A stretch of 64,000 bases of DNA from Elusimicrobiota bacterium (GTDB taxonomy: Bacteria > Elusimicrobiota > Elusimicrobia > FEN-1173): contig JADKCG010000017.1 in the NCBI GenBank assembly GCA_016714745.1, positions 1 to 64,000 on the forward strand, given 5' to 3'. The notes beneath the pieces were generated by a model. The model did not search any database. It was not told where the DNA came from and worked only from the letters and a program-made list of their open reading frames with translations. Below, one piece after another: positions 27,348-37,345 of the stretch (positions within the stretch are counted from its first letter, which is position 1; the number at the start of each line of letters is the position of its first letter). The position numbers and the translations under genes are program-made.

Positions 27348-28739
27348 GGCTTCACTTCCCTTGGAATCGTAAAGATAAAGGCGGTCCCTTTACCTGGAGC
27401 CGATTCGGCCCGGATCGTCCCGCCGTTCCCTTCAACTAAAATCTTTACGATAGAAAGCCCCAAGCCAGACCCTTGTCCTGAACGGTCAGCGGCGGAATCT
27501 CCTCTGGACCGGTGGGGTTCAAACAGGTTCGGCACACGCTCTGGGGAAATGCCGCGACCGGTGTCGGAAACTCGGCATTCCACCATTTGGGAGGAAATGG
27601 CCCGAGCCGAAATTACGATTCGATCTCCCTCTCGCGTAAACTTAAAGGCGTTGACGATTAAATTTAAAAAGACGCGAAATACTTTTTCTTCGTCTGCGAG
27701 AAGAGGGGGAAGGTCCGTCGGCACGTCCATTTCAATCGTTTTCCGGGATTGTTGGGCGAGGGGTTTATAAAGTCGAAACAAATCGCTGATTAAAGGGGAG
27801 GGCAAATGGTTTTATATCAAAGAGGAGGGCCTTTTGCTTGGAGGCACGCGATGTCTAAAATATTGCTCACCATGGCGCTCAATCGCGTGACGCTGGAGAC
27901 GATGAGGTCCACCTGGTCACGGGAACGGGGCCCAAAGCGTCTCCTTGAAGCATTTTAGCTGAAGCATTGATCGCCCCCAACGGGTTGCGAAGGTCGTGGG
28001 AAACAGCAGCAACGAATTGGTCTTTCAATCGATCTAACTCGCCTAATTTTTCGGACATGGTATTGAACTCCCGAGCCAAAACCCCCAACTCTCCCGGCGC
28101 CCCCGCGTCTACTCGGGCGGACCAATCACCCCCGCCCACCCGTTTTGCCCCGACCGCCATGGCCAGAATAGGGCGGGTCAATGCCCGTGCGGTCCCCCAA
28201 GCAAACAAGAAAGCGATACCCAAAATGCCCACCGCCAAACCGCTGGAACGACGCATGGTCCCGGTGAGAGCGTTTTTGACTTGGTTTTGAGTTCTTTGTT
28301 CATCGAACACGACCCGCGCCCCCGATACGGGCCGTCCGGCGCGAAAGACGGGGTGGTCGTACGCCCAGAGATTCCGTCCCCCCGTGTCCTTGATGGTTAC
28401 CCGGGAGGGGATTTTGGCGTTTACGGAGGCCATTTTCGCGCCTGATTTTTTCAGGTTGCTGTGCAGGGTGATGCGTCCATGTTCGTCGACGCACATGGCT
28501 TCCACGAAATCAGTGGAGCGGCTCAATTCCTTAAAAAAATTCAATACCGCCAGGTCGTCTCGGTTCACGAGTGCTTGACCGCAAGCATAGGCGAGATGAT
28601 TGGCTGCCGTGAGGTGGGCTTTTTCCTGTTCAATTTCAAGGTGGCGTTTTTCGGAGTATAAAAAACCTACGGAATAGACGCTAACGGTCACGACAATCAC
28701 GGCCGCAATAAAGATTGAAAAACGCCACCGAAGCGTCAT
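27344..28739 (-). CDS. Membrane sensor histidine kinase (cassette C), frameshifted
   Basis: About 465 residues from 28739. Membrane segment about 8-28, periplasmic region with NFFKELSRSTDFVEAMCVDE (nearly the same as in cassette A), second membrane segment about 167-186, HAMP, and HisKA with His248 (SHDLRNPLG). The frame is lost between about 27890 and 27800, then resumes with DLFRLYKPLAQQSRKT, FLNLIVNAFKF (N box), VSDTGRGIS and GSGLGLSIVKILVEG. It overlaps the TPR gene upstream (ATGA) and the regulator downstream (ATGA). Cassette C has the same gene order as A but lies on the other strand. Confidence 0.87.
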
Positions 28740-30495
28740 GGCCGTGCACCGCCCGACACCGGACGAAGTTCTTCACGGATTCGGTTTAAGGCTTGCTGGG
28801 CCCGCAAATCGTCGGGATGATAAGCCAGGGCCTCTTCAAAAAGGGCTTTGGCTTTTTTAAAATCCCCCGCGACATACGCTTCCATTCCTTGCTCGTACTT
28901 CATTTTTCCCATCGCCACGCGGTTTTCTTGGAGTTTCTTTTCCATCGCTTTAGCCCTTTCTTTCGCATCTTTAAAACCAGGTCCAACGGATTGGAAAAGC
29001 TGAACGGCCTTCTCCTGCTCGCCGGCCCCCAGGGCCTTTTCCGCCTCAGCGTAAATCTTGTCCCAACAACGACGGATCTCCGTATCCCCTCGTTTGGGGT
29101 CGCCCCCCGCCTGAACCCATTTTCGCCAAGCCCCCACTGAACTTTGCCAATCCTGTTGAGAAAAAAGAAAAATCGCATCCTGTTCCCATTGTTTTTTCTC
29201 CAGGCCGCGAGTCCGCGTAACCTCCGCTTTAATTTTGTCCTGTCTTTCCTTTTCAAGGAGGGCGTTCGCTCGGGTCAGCAAGGCGCGACCTTCTTTACTG
29301 GTGGGATCCACCAGCAAAAGTTTTTGAAATCGAATGACCGCTTCTTGATAATTCCGCTGGTCCAACGCTTCGTTGCCCAAAGCCAGCAGGTTCTCTGGTT
29401 CCAAACTTTCTGAATAACGGAGGCGGACTTCTTTGTCCAAGTTCAAGACATCTTGGAGCGGGGGGAGAGAGTCTTCAACTCTTCCACCGCTTGACGCGCT
29501 TTGGGCAAATCTCCTTTGGCGGTCGCGTCCTTGGCCATTTTTATAAGTTCCCGCCGACGAACTTCGGGCGCTAATTCCCCGCCGAACCGCAGGGTGAAAT
29601 CCATTCGGCTCGTGGACCCCAAATCCCCGAACGCCGTAAAAGCGTAATTCAAATCCAGAGGGCCCCGCCCCACACCCCCGCCAAAGGAAAATCGTCCCTC
29701 CTCGGTTGTCCTTACTCCCGACCGAAGCGCCACACGCCAGTCCCGCCCCACGGGCAGGTTGTATTCCAGTCCCGCACGGCCGGACGGATCCCCTTCAACG
29801 GTGTAATCCACATCGCCGGCGGCCACCCATTCCCCCGATCCCAGGGGCAGTCGTTTCGAAAGGCCTCCTCGAACGGTGGTCGGAAGACCAATTTTGTCTG
29901 ACCCCAATTTCATGGAAGGGCCCACATTCGCCAGGGCCATACCCCACCCCCATCCCTCCGGGTGGGTCCCAAGAATTCCAAAATCCGCGGCCACTGTTTG
30001 GCCACTTTCCTCAAACATCTCCGTCTTCACCCATTTCAGGCTCATCCCGCAGAAAACGCCAAAGAGCGGTCGCGAATGAGAAAGGCCCACCGCGAATTCC
30101 TGGGGGCGCACAGATCCGACCGATTCGTTCTCTTCAACGACATCAAAATCAGGCAGTGCCAAATGATGGACAGACAACCCCCATGTTTTCCGTTCTCCCG
30201 CGCGCCACGTCGGCCGCGTGTAGGCTACCCTGTTTTCTGTTTGACCGACAAAGGATTCTGTTCGCATCAGTTGAACTTCTTGTTGTTTTGTTTGTTGAAG
30301 ACCCGCCGGGTTCCAGTAAAGTGCGCTGGCATCATCCGACACCCCCGTGTAGGCACCCCCCATCCCGATGGCTCGAACCCCCGTTTCCAATTCCAATACA
30401 GCAGGCCCCCGCGTGCCCACGTTTCCCGCCCAAAGGGCATGGGTCAACAGGGGGATTATAAAAAATAAACCCAAAAAGCGATTTTTTGGTCGCAT
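28736..30495 (-). CDS. PorV/PorQ-like outer-membrane protein with C-terminal TPR repeats (cassette C), one frameshift
   Basis: About 586 residues, same design as 3429-5201. Signal peptide (FFIIPLLTHALWAG), barrel with RGPAVLELETGVRAIGMGGAY, ALYWNPAGL and DLNYAFTAFGDLGSTSRMDF. A one-base shift in the C run at about 29459-29464 (after EELKTLSP) hides the link to the TPR half (LALGNEALDQRNYQEAVIRF, EQGMEAYVAGDFKKAKALFEEAL). In cassette A the same linker, EELKSLSP, is read through without a break, so one continuous gene is likely. Its promoter puts the start codon at the transcript start (see 30502-30529). Confidence 0.83.
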
Positions 30496-30501
30496 TCATT
30501 A

Positions 30502-30529
30502 AGTATAGCCCTTGAGGATAATAATTCAA
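30502..30529 (-). promoter_or_regulatory. Promoter of cassette C, apparently leaderless
   Basis: On the minus strand: TTGAAT (30524-30529), 16-base spacer, TATACT (30502-30507), then six bases to the ATG at 30495. Transcription should begin at or next to the A of the ATG. Confidence 0.7.
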
Positions 30530-30642
30530 GGGGTTTTTCTATTCCGCACATTTCACAAAGATTTCACCGTTTGTGCCCTGGCATTTACCTACCAGACAGT
30601 AAACTGGTTGTGCAGGACAACGGAAGAAAGGGGAGGGGCACG

Positions 30643-31550
30643 ATGAACCATTCCGCGCACGATCAAAATCTCTTCAACTTCAAGAATGACTGGGCCGTTG
30701 TCACCGGCGCTTCTTCCGGAATAGGGCGGGCCTACGCGGAACGGTTGGCCGCGGCGGGAATGAACCTGGTCTTAATCGCTCGGGACTCGGCTCGGCTTGA
30801 GAAAACAGCCGTTCAGTTAATGGCGCGCCACTCCATCAAAACCCTTTCCTTGCCCATGGACCTTGAGGACCAAAATGAACAACTGCGAATGAAAGGCATT
30901 CTTTACGAAAAGGGGATTCGAATCCGATTTCTCTGCCACGCGGCGGGGTTTGGGTTTGGGGGCCTTTCCTGGGGGACGCCACGCTTTACGCTCGATTGGT
31001 GGGGGTGCACGTGACAGCGACCATGAATCTCCTGTTGGGGTTCCATGACGATCTCGCGTCGCATTCCACCAGCGTAGCGGTCATTGTTTCTTCCCGGGCG
31101 GGCTACCAGCCCATGCCGAACATGGCGGTCTACGCCGCCTGTAAAGCTTTTTCCCAGTCGTTGGCCCAGGCGCTTTTTTGTGAGTGGGAAAAAGAAGGAA
31201 TTCAAGTTCAATCCCTCATGCCGGGCGCCGTTGACACCGAACTCGAAGCCAACCAAAACCTCCTGCGGGAGGGGATTCTACGCAAAGCGGACATGCAGAA
31301 CCCCAACGAGGTTGTCGAGGCGTCTATTCAAGGATTGATCAATAAATCGCCACGGGTGTTCACTGGGAAAGGGGCATGGCTCCAACGGATCTGCGCGGCG
31401 CTCCTTCCTGTGACGACCCTTCTTCGTGCCATACATAAGCAGTTTGCCACAAAATCACCTAAACGCATGATCTCCGAAGTGTCGAGTGAAACGAATCAAG
31501 TGAAGCGGATCCAAAAGGGGGAACTTTATGCTCATCACGTGCGAAAGTAA
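30643..31550 (+). CDS. Short-chain dehydrogenase/reductase, one frameshift
   Basis: About 302 residues; ATG at 30643 with gggagggg upstream. Rossmann motif VVTGASSGIGRAYAERLAAAG, CHAAGFG in place of the usual NNAG, and the catalytic YAACK (Tyr-X3-Lys). A one-base shift near 31000 divides it between GGLSWGTPRF and VGVHVTATMNLL. The C-terminal tail (GAWLQRICAALLPV) is like the YqjQ/DltE-type classical SDRs. NAD(P)-dependent oxidoreductase; substrate unknown. Confidence 0.83.
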
Positions 31551-31761
31551 AAACGACGTATCCGATATTCAATCGTGTATCAGTGAAGGATATATGTTCA
31601 CTGGAACTCATTGGAAAAAGCGTTTCGCGTTAGCCAAACAAAACATGCCCAGCTTAAACATGTATGTCGCATGGCAAGATGTGATCCTGAGCCTGGGAAT
31701 CTTGGGAGCCATAAACGGGGCGCTATTTTTGGGCGTGAGGCTCTTTTTGAAAAGCTTCTGA
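31528..31761 (+). CDS. Small membrane protein of unknown function
   Basis: 77 residues, ATG at 31528 inside the end of the SDR gene with gggggaa upstream. N-terminal half polar (ESKNDVSDIQSCISEGYMF, HWKKRFALAKQ), C-terminal half a single membrane helix (VILSLGILGAINGALFLGVRLFL). No family recognised. The overlap and site support translation, but it could be a chance frame. Confidence 0.4.
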   Translation: MLITCESKNDVSDIQSCISEGYMFTGTHWKKRFALAKQNMPSLNMYVAWQDVILSLGILGAINGALFLGVRLFLKSF

Positions 31762-31772
31762 TAATACAAACA

Positions 31773-31801
31773 TTGATTAAAACCAGAACTGGGCTTATAC
31801 T
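31773..31801 (+). promoter_or_regulatory. Promoter of the second FG-GAP gene, apparently leaderless
   Basis: TTGATT (31773-31778), 17-base spacer, TATACT (31796-31801), then six bases to the ATG at 31808, so the transcript should start at the start codon. No ribosome binding site precedes the ATG. Confidence 0.7.
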
Positions 31802-31807
31802 GAATGT

Positions 31808-33695
31808 ATGAAATGGCCCAATCGTTCTTTATTCGGTCTGATTTTGTCTATTTTGATTTATTGCCCATTCGCCTCAGCCTCAACCGTTTTCCATGCGGGG
31901 ATGAAGATGAGGGCCATCGTTAACGACCGATTTGCCACATGGATGATAAGCGCTTTGGGCTACACCAATATTGTGGATGGCGATTTCGATGGAGATGGTC
32001 ACATGGATCTGGCCATAGTCGCAAAATCCGCGACCGACGGCCATACGGAAGTCAATCTTTTCTTGGGCCAACACTCCAATCCTCCGTCATCCTTTTCGAC
32101 GAATGCTCACCTTCGTGTGTTTGTAAATTCCTCGTTCCACGTGCCGATTGAAATGGTTGATGTTAATTTGGACCACAAGGAGGATCTGGTCCTTGGCGAC
32201 TGGGAAAAACATGGGGATAAGGGCCAAGTCTCCATTATTTTAGGTGAGAAAGGTGTGACGAGGACCGTGGATATGACCAACACCTTACCCGACGTGCAAA
32301 TCATTGGAGAACCAGGCAGTTATCTCGGATTTGCTTTCGGCCGAGGAGATTTTAACGGGGATAAAAATGTCGACCTTTTCCTCGGTGGGTGGCAAAAGTC
32401 CTACTTTATGTTTGGTCGTTCGGGAATGACCAGCGGGACCAATTTTGATTTATCCGTTGCCACCTTTCCTCGTATTTCCATGAATCTTTATGACAGCTCG
32501 GTCGGCATATTGGGACATGACATAGACCATGACGGGGACGATGATCTTATCGTCCCTTCCGCACATATAGACATCATTCATGGGGACCCGAATTTTCCCT
32601 CACGTCCTGTCACAGATCTGCGTGTCGTGAGATCCCCCACCACCAACGCCATTTTTTGCCCCGCCGTGGGCGACCTGACAGGGGACGGACGCCCTGAAAT
32701 GGTTATCGTTGGCTACTCCCTTCTCCCTGTGTTCAGACCATTAAGCGCCGTATTGAATGGAAGCGATCTGCTTTCAGGCCAATCCGTCGTGAATCTTGAT
32801 CCGGCCTCCGTGAATCCCGTGACACCGCAGGCTCTTCCCGTCAGCATCCGATCCATTTTTAGTTCGGCGATCGGAGATTTTGACGGCGATGGAAAAAACG
32901 ACCTCTTTTTTGTTGGCACCTCAACGGAAGGGGTGTTGCAACCCTATCTGTGGGCCTATTTAAGTTCCGGATTCGAGGGAAAAAACCCGTTGGAATCCCT
33001 TCAAACCCCGACGTTTGTTTGGGATCGACCCTTTGAGTGCATTAAACTTGTCGACATGAACGGTGACGGTTTAAAAGATCTCGTGACTTACGACAACGTG
33101 GGGTCGCTGGCACCCTTTGGAGCCATTCGGATCATGTATGGGTATCGTCTTCTGCTTAATCCCACGGTCTCGATCGGACCCCGGCAGGGGAACTCGCCGC
33201 GGGCCTCCCTCACCCTGTCGGTGGAAGGGGACCCTGTCGAAATGATGATTAGCGGCGACATCGTTGATTCTTTTAAAGACCAGTGGATCCCCTACCAAAC
33301 CCACCCAGATGTCACCTTCCTCAAAAGAGGACTCCAAAGTCGTTCGAGTCCGTTTTCGAAATGCCGCCCGCCGGGAGAGCGAAACCATTGAAGCCTCCTG
33401 TCTCATGTCGGTTGAAAACCAGCAGGCGACGGTGCGGACGAACCGAATCAAATCGGGGGGGCGAGCGGTTGTGGACTGTTCATTGACGTCGACGGGAAGA
33501 ATCAAAGCGGCGGTCTATAACCGTCTCGGAGAAAAAGTGAAGGATCTCCTGGATGAGGAGCGCGGCCCGGGGATCTGGCCGGTGGAGTGGGATGGTCAGA
33601 ACAGTGAGGGTCACTTCGTCAGTCCCGGTTTCTATGTGTTGGTGGTAGATTCCGCCGGTCAAATAACAAAAACCACCATCGTTGTACAGAAATAA
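31808..33695 (+). CDS. Secreted FG-GAP repeat protein with FlgD-Ig-like C-terminus, one frameshift
   Basis: About 629 residues, paralogue of 1502-3436. Signal peptide (LFGLILSILIYCPFASA), FG-GAP calcium motifs (DFDGDGHMD, DFNGDKNVD, DIDHDGDDD, DFDGDGKND, DMNGDGLKD), then after a one-base shift near 33310 the tail RVRFRNAARRESETIEA, VYNRLGEKVKDLLDEE, GPGIWPVEWDG, SPGFYVLVV and IVVQK. The tail matches the cassette A protein closely (RESETVE, RGPGVWPVEWNG). It lies next to cassette C but is transcribed away from it. An IS21 element is inserted 14 bases after its stop. Confidence 0.8.
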
Positions 33696-33876
33696 ATGTG
33701 TGGAAAAAATGTCGCCGCCGGTTAAAAAATCCCTGAAATTGGTCGGTTTGAAAATCCCCTGGTAAGTCATGAAGGCATGGGAGAGCGGTCCCGGCACGTA
33801 AAGGCGGGCAAAATCCTCCAAGAAGAGCCCCCCAAAGGTGGGAGACCCCGAAAGAGGGGAAAGATGATCCGTTGTT

Positions 33877-34646
33877 CTACTTCCCTGCGGGCGGGGACTG
33901 TTGTTCTCGGCGGTTTTTAACGCGATAGGAGGGACCCTCGATCTTCACCACGTCAGAATGGTGGACGAGCCGATCGAGGATGGCGGAAGCGACCGTATTG
34001 TCATTAAAGATCTTGCCCCAGTCTTTGAACGGGCGGTTGGTGGTGAGAACCACGGAGCTCTGTTCGTAACGGTGGGACATGACCTGGAAGAAAAGGTCGG
34101 AGCCATCCTTGTCGAGCGGCAAGAAGCCCAACTCATCGATGACGAGGAGTTTCGGCGCGCTGAAACGGTTGATGGCGCGAGAAAGGGAGTGATCGGCCTT
34201 GGCGGCGGTGAGGGTATTGACGAGGTCGGCGGCGGTGACCCAGAGGGTTTTAATTTCTTTCTGACAGGCGGTGTAGGCGAGTGCCAGGGCGAGGTGGGTC
34301 TTTCCAACGCCGGAAGGGCCCACGAGGACGAGATTGGAATTGGTGTTGATGAAATCGAGAGAGAAGGCATTGAGGATGAGGGATTTGGAAATGGTGGTGG
34401 GATGGGCCCAGTCGAAGGCGTCCAAAGTTTTGATGCCTGGGATTTTAGCGTCTTTCAAACGAGCGCGTACGATGCGTTCATGGCGAAGGGCATCCTCCGC
34501 AGAGAGGACCCTTGCGAGAAATTCCAAATGGGAAATATTTTCAAGGGCGGCTTGTTTGGCCTGATCCTGGAAGGTGCTGGCGGTGTGAAGGAGTCGGAAG
34601 GTGGTGAGCAAGAGGGGTAAAGAGTGGTCAGGGACGAGGGGGTCAT
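33877..34646 (-). CDS. istB: IS21 helper ATPase IstB
   Basis: About 256 residues if started at the ATG at 34646 (reading MTPSSLTT), which follows ccaggaga. AAA+ ATPase with Walker A VGPSGVGKTHLALAL, Walker B KLLVIDELGFLPLD and sensor VLTTNRPFKDWGKIF, and the N-terminal QDQAKQAALENISHLEFLAR usual for IstB. As written, its main frame is continuous with that of the end of istA, so either one base is missing near 34615-34645 or the two are fused; two proteins with a four-base overlap is the family norm. It regulates target choice by the transposase. Confidence 0.85.
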
Positions 34647-36127
34647 GGGGTTCTCCTGGGAAAAGGTCGTCGTAGAGTGAAAGATCCTGCTCTTCGACGG
34701 TGATTTTGGTCCATTGAGGTTTGTTGGGGATAACGAGAGGCGGGGTGTCCTGGAGTCCGCGGCGCGCGCGTTGTTGTAAGACGATATTCTGGATGTAAGG
34801 AGCGCCAAAGGCTTTGTGGGCGAGGGCGTGGGTCAGTGCCTGAAGGAGTTCTGTTTTTCCGTAGAGGGCAACCATGTCCATGATTTTGGCGAGGTGATGG
34901 GCAAGGTGGAGTTCGGCGGAAGCGAGGCCTGCGAGATAATCCTTGGCCACGGGACCGAGGGCGAGGAACGCGTCGGAGATTTTGGAGGCGGTTGCCTTGC
35001 GTTTGATGGCCAGGATTTCCTGACGGTGTTCGGGGCGTTCGATGGCGAGGTTCTTTTTCATAGGAGCGAGGATGTTCGGCGACCAGATCTTGTCCGTTAA
35101 AGACACGAACGTGATGGGGATCGGCTTTCAGGGTGAGGGGCTTCCCCGTGAGGGCGGCCGGGACGGAATAGGCGTTAACGTCGAAAAGGATGAAGGCCTG
35201 GCGGGTGGCTTTAACGGGACGAACGATGGAGGTGTCGTAATCGCGCGCGGGCAAAGAGCGTAGGGCGGCTTTATCTGCCGGAAATCGATCGATGGGTTTT
35301 TCGGCGGTGGTTCCGTGATTACGGACGTTGGCGACGGTATCGCGCCAATGGTCGGCGTCCCTGGCGAGGAGTGGCCAGGAGGTGATGGGGCGCCCGGTGA
35401 GGAAACTGATGCGGATGTAGCGGATGCCGGATTCGACTTTCCCTTTTTCCCAACCAGCGCGAACGTTGCAGGGGACAGGTTCAAAGAGGTAAGCGCCGGC
35501 GAAGTCCATAAAGCGCGGGTGAAAACGAATGTCCCTGCCCAGGCGGGAAAGGACGACGGTCTTCAAATTGTCGTAGAGGATTTTCTTGGGGATCCCGCCG
35601 AAAAAGTTGAAAGCGTGGACGTGGCAGGCGAGAAAATCCTCGAGGCTTTGGGAGAGGGTGAATTCCAAGTAGATCATGCGGGAGTAAGAGAGGACCATCA
35701 CAAAGCAAGAGAGTTTACGCAGGGCGGCCCCGACGCGGAGTGTGCCACAGTTGGCCCAGTCCACCTGGGCCTGTTCGCCTGGGAGGGTTTCGATACGGAG
35801 GAAGACGTCGGGGGTTTTGGGGCGGAGGACGCGAAGGTGGCTCTTGATAATGGAGACCCCTCCCGGATAGCCCATCCCCCGCAGTTCGGCGAGGAGCTTG
35901 ACTGCGGAAAGGTCTGGGTATTCTTTGATTCGTTGGGCCAGATATGTTTTGAAAGAGTCAAGCTTGGAGGAACGGACCACCACGACGCGGGGCGGCGGGG
36001 CCTCTTTGAAAGCAAGAGCGCGACGGACGGTTTTCGGATCCGAGTGGAGTTTGCGAGCAATGTCTGCCCGAGAGAGTTTGTCGACTTCAAAAAGGCGGCG
36101 GATAGTGGCCCAGCGGTCGGAATTCAT
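34644..36127 (-). CDS. istA: IS21 transposase IstA, one frameshift
   Basis: About 494 residues. N-terminal helix-turn-helix (LSRADIARKLHSDPKTVRRAL), then the DDE integrase core with ETLPGEQAQVDWANCG (first Asp), FFGGIPKKILYDNLKTVV (second Asp) and RAGWEKGKVESGIRYIR (Glu). Near 35055 the frame shifts: SYEK continues in another frame as NLAIERPEHRQEILAIKRKA and runs to PGEPHDP. The C-terminal part is thus in frame with istB. A zinc-ribbon gene ends 10 bases upstream. Confidence 0.87.
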
Positions 36128-36137
36128 GAGCGCTATT

Positions 36138-36653
36138 CTACGTGAGAGTGGTGGTCAGGTCTGTAATGTCCTGGTTTGCGGCACCTTCCTTCCAAAGAAG
36201 ATAGTGGACCATCCCTTTGATCTGACGGTGGATCGTGTCCTGGTTTGCGGCGTTATCGACCCCTAAATCCAAGACCTCGTGGAGCTTGTCGACGGAGATT
36301 TTGCGGCTCATGTCCTGGTTTGCGGCGCGCCGAGCCGTATGGTGGGCACGCCGTCGCCGCGCATTGTCACGGATCACGTAATCCGTATTTTTTGAGCGAT
36401 AGGTGGCCCAATAGTGGGTTTCGTTGGTCCAGAGGATGTGTTTAGAGGCCCGGGCCGCGTCCGTTTCCCGGCCGTTTTTGCTCCACCACTGGCGGTGCGA
36501 TGCCAACCGACTTTCACGGCGGCATTGCGCATGGGAACAATATTTTTGGGAGGAAGCAACGCGGGGATCAGGTTGGAACCACTGGTGACAATGATGACAA
36601 CGCCTCTTCGGGATTTTCATGGCAGGGCCCTCCTGCCACAAGTATGCCCCCAA
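36138..36653 (-). CDS. Zinc-ribbon protein carried by the IS21 element, with three AANQD repeats
   Basis: 171 residues (perhaps starting at the Met at residue 12). N-terminal cysteine-rich motif RRCHHCHQWFQPDPR...KYCSHAQCRRESRLASHRQWW looks like a treble-clef or zinc-ribbon DNA-binding module. The middle is basic (RDNARRRRAHHTARR). The C-terminal third contains the pentapeptide AANQD three times, each encoded by the same 16-base DNA repeat. First gene of the element, co-directional with istA and 10 bases from it. Not part of the classical two-gene IS21 plan. Possible role: regulator or DNA-targeting accessory; not known. Confidence 0.6.
   Translation of the reverse strand: MGAYLWQEGPAMKIPKRRCHHCHQWFQPDPRVASSQKYCSHAQCRRESRLASHRQWWSKNGRETDAARASKHILWTNETHYWATYRSKNTDYVIRDNARRRRAHHTARRAANQDMSRKISVDKLHEVLDLGVDNAANQDTIHRQIKGMVHYLLWKEGAANQDITDLTTTLT
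36167..36326. repeat. Three exact 16-bp repeats in the 5' region of istA
   Basis: tgtcctggtttgcggc at 36167-36182, 36236-36251 and 36311-36326 (spacing 69 and 75 bases). They lie in the end of the zinc-ribbon gene and just upstream of istA. IS21 transposases bind several repeats, but usually near the ends; here they are internal, so an operator for istAB expression is an alternative. Confidence 0.8.
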
Positions 36654-36911
36654 AACAGGTCGAAGGAGTCAGGAAAGAAACCTTGGCTTACAAATCCAGA
36701 CCCCAAAATGGAGAAAAACAAACCAAACGGCTTATGAAATTTAAGTTACGGGAACCAACCCTATTGCCCTGGGGAAATCATACCCGGCCAAAAACGGGGA
36801 AGTTTCAACCGGCGGCGACAAAAAATGCGGGAGGAGAGGTAGACTAGACATGGGCGAGTTAATTGAATTGAAATCGATTCAGTTTAATCGCGTTTATAAT
36901 TAAAAGGCACA

Positions 36912-37211
36912 ATGACAGATCAGGCAATTAAAGATAATGTCGTGACGGTGATCCGCGGGCGAATAAAACAACCGCATTGTCGGGTTTTTTTATTTGGGTC
37001 ACGGGCGATGAAAACGGCGAAAGAACAGTCGGACTACGATATTGGGATCGAGTGCGATAGCACCCTTCCTCTTGACGTTTGGGCGGACATTCGCCTGGAT
37101 CTGGACGATCTTCCCGTGATGCAGAAAATTGACGTGGTGGACTTTGGGCGGACGACCGAAGATTTTCGGCGGGTGGCAAAGGAGCGGGTGGAAATTCTCT
37201 ATGAGCAATAA
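36912..37211 (+). CDS. MNT-type minimal nucleotidyltransferase (antitoxin-like)
   Basis: 99 residues. FLFGSRAMKTAKEQSDYDIGI is the GSxxx...SDxD nucleotidyltransferase motif; later KIDVVDFGR supplies the third acidic position. In MNT/HEPN modules this protein AMPylates and silences the HEPN partner. A TATAAT lies at 36895-36900. The partner begins at 37201, overlapping by 11 bases, but is truncated. Confidence 0.85.
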   Translation: MTDQAIKDNVVTVIRGRIKQPHCRVFLFGSRAMKTAKEQSDYDIGIECDSTLPLDVWADIRLDLDDLPVMQKIDVVDFGRTTEDFRRVAKERVEILYEQ

Positions 37212-37345
37212 ACTTCAGGCTCTCATAATACAGTTTAACCAATCGGTCAAACGGTTGGAGGAAGTTCTCTTACTTCCCAAAAATAGCGTTGTCCGAGATT
37301 CCGCTATTCAACGGTTTGAGTTTTGTTGCGAGCTTTCCTGGAAAG
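37201..37345 (+). pseudogene. Truncated HEPN (HI0074-type) partner of the MNT protein
   Basis: ATG at 37201 overlaps the MNT gene. NKLQALIIQFNQSVKRLEEV and RDSAIQRFEFCCELSWK match the start of HI0074-type HEPN proteins. After LSWK the sequence turns into unrelated material (GSSIKRSSCFKNSS) that reads better on the other strand, and the catalytic R-X4-H motif is absent. The toxin is therefore broken. Confidence 0.6.

Larger units (their letters stand above)
33710..36820 (-). mobile_element. IS21-family insertion sequence, 3111 bp, three genes
   Basis: Both ends read TGTCGCCGCCGGTT inwards (33710-33723; complement of 36807-36820), beginning with the TG typical of IS21. Flanks share AAAAA on each side, which fits a 5-base target duplication although it lies in an A run. 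Inside, all on the minus strand: a zinc-ribbon protein, istA and istB. Confidence 0.85.

Noticed and set aside
3429..30495. Complete type IX secretion system
   Set aside because: Only PorV-like proteins, FlgD-Ig-like tails and kinase/regulator pairs are present; no sprA, porK, porL, porM, porN or sortase gene was seen in this window.
33877..35106. A 409-residue single protein combining the end of IstA with IstB
   Set aside because: IS21 elements encode the two separately. The frame of the IstA start ends elsewhere by a shift near 35055, and an ATG with a ribosome binding site lies at 34646, so a base error is the simpler reading. A real fusion cannot be fully excluded.
33901..36145. Plus-strand frames of 239 and 276 codons opposite istB and istA
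   Set aside because: They mirror the transposase genes, are rich in Gly/Asp/Glu as expected from antisense reading, and have no recognisable domain.
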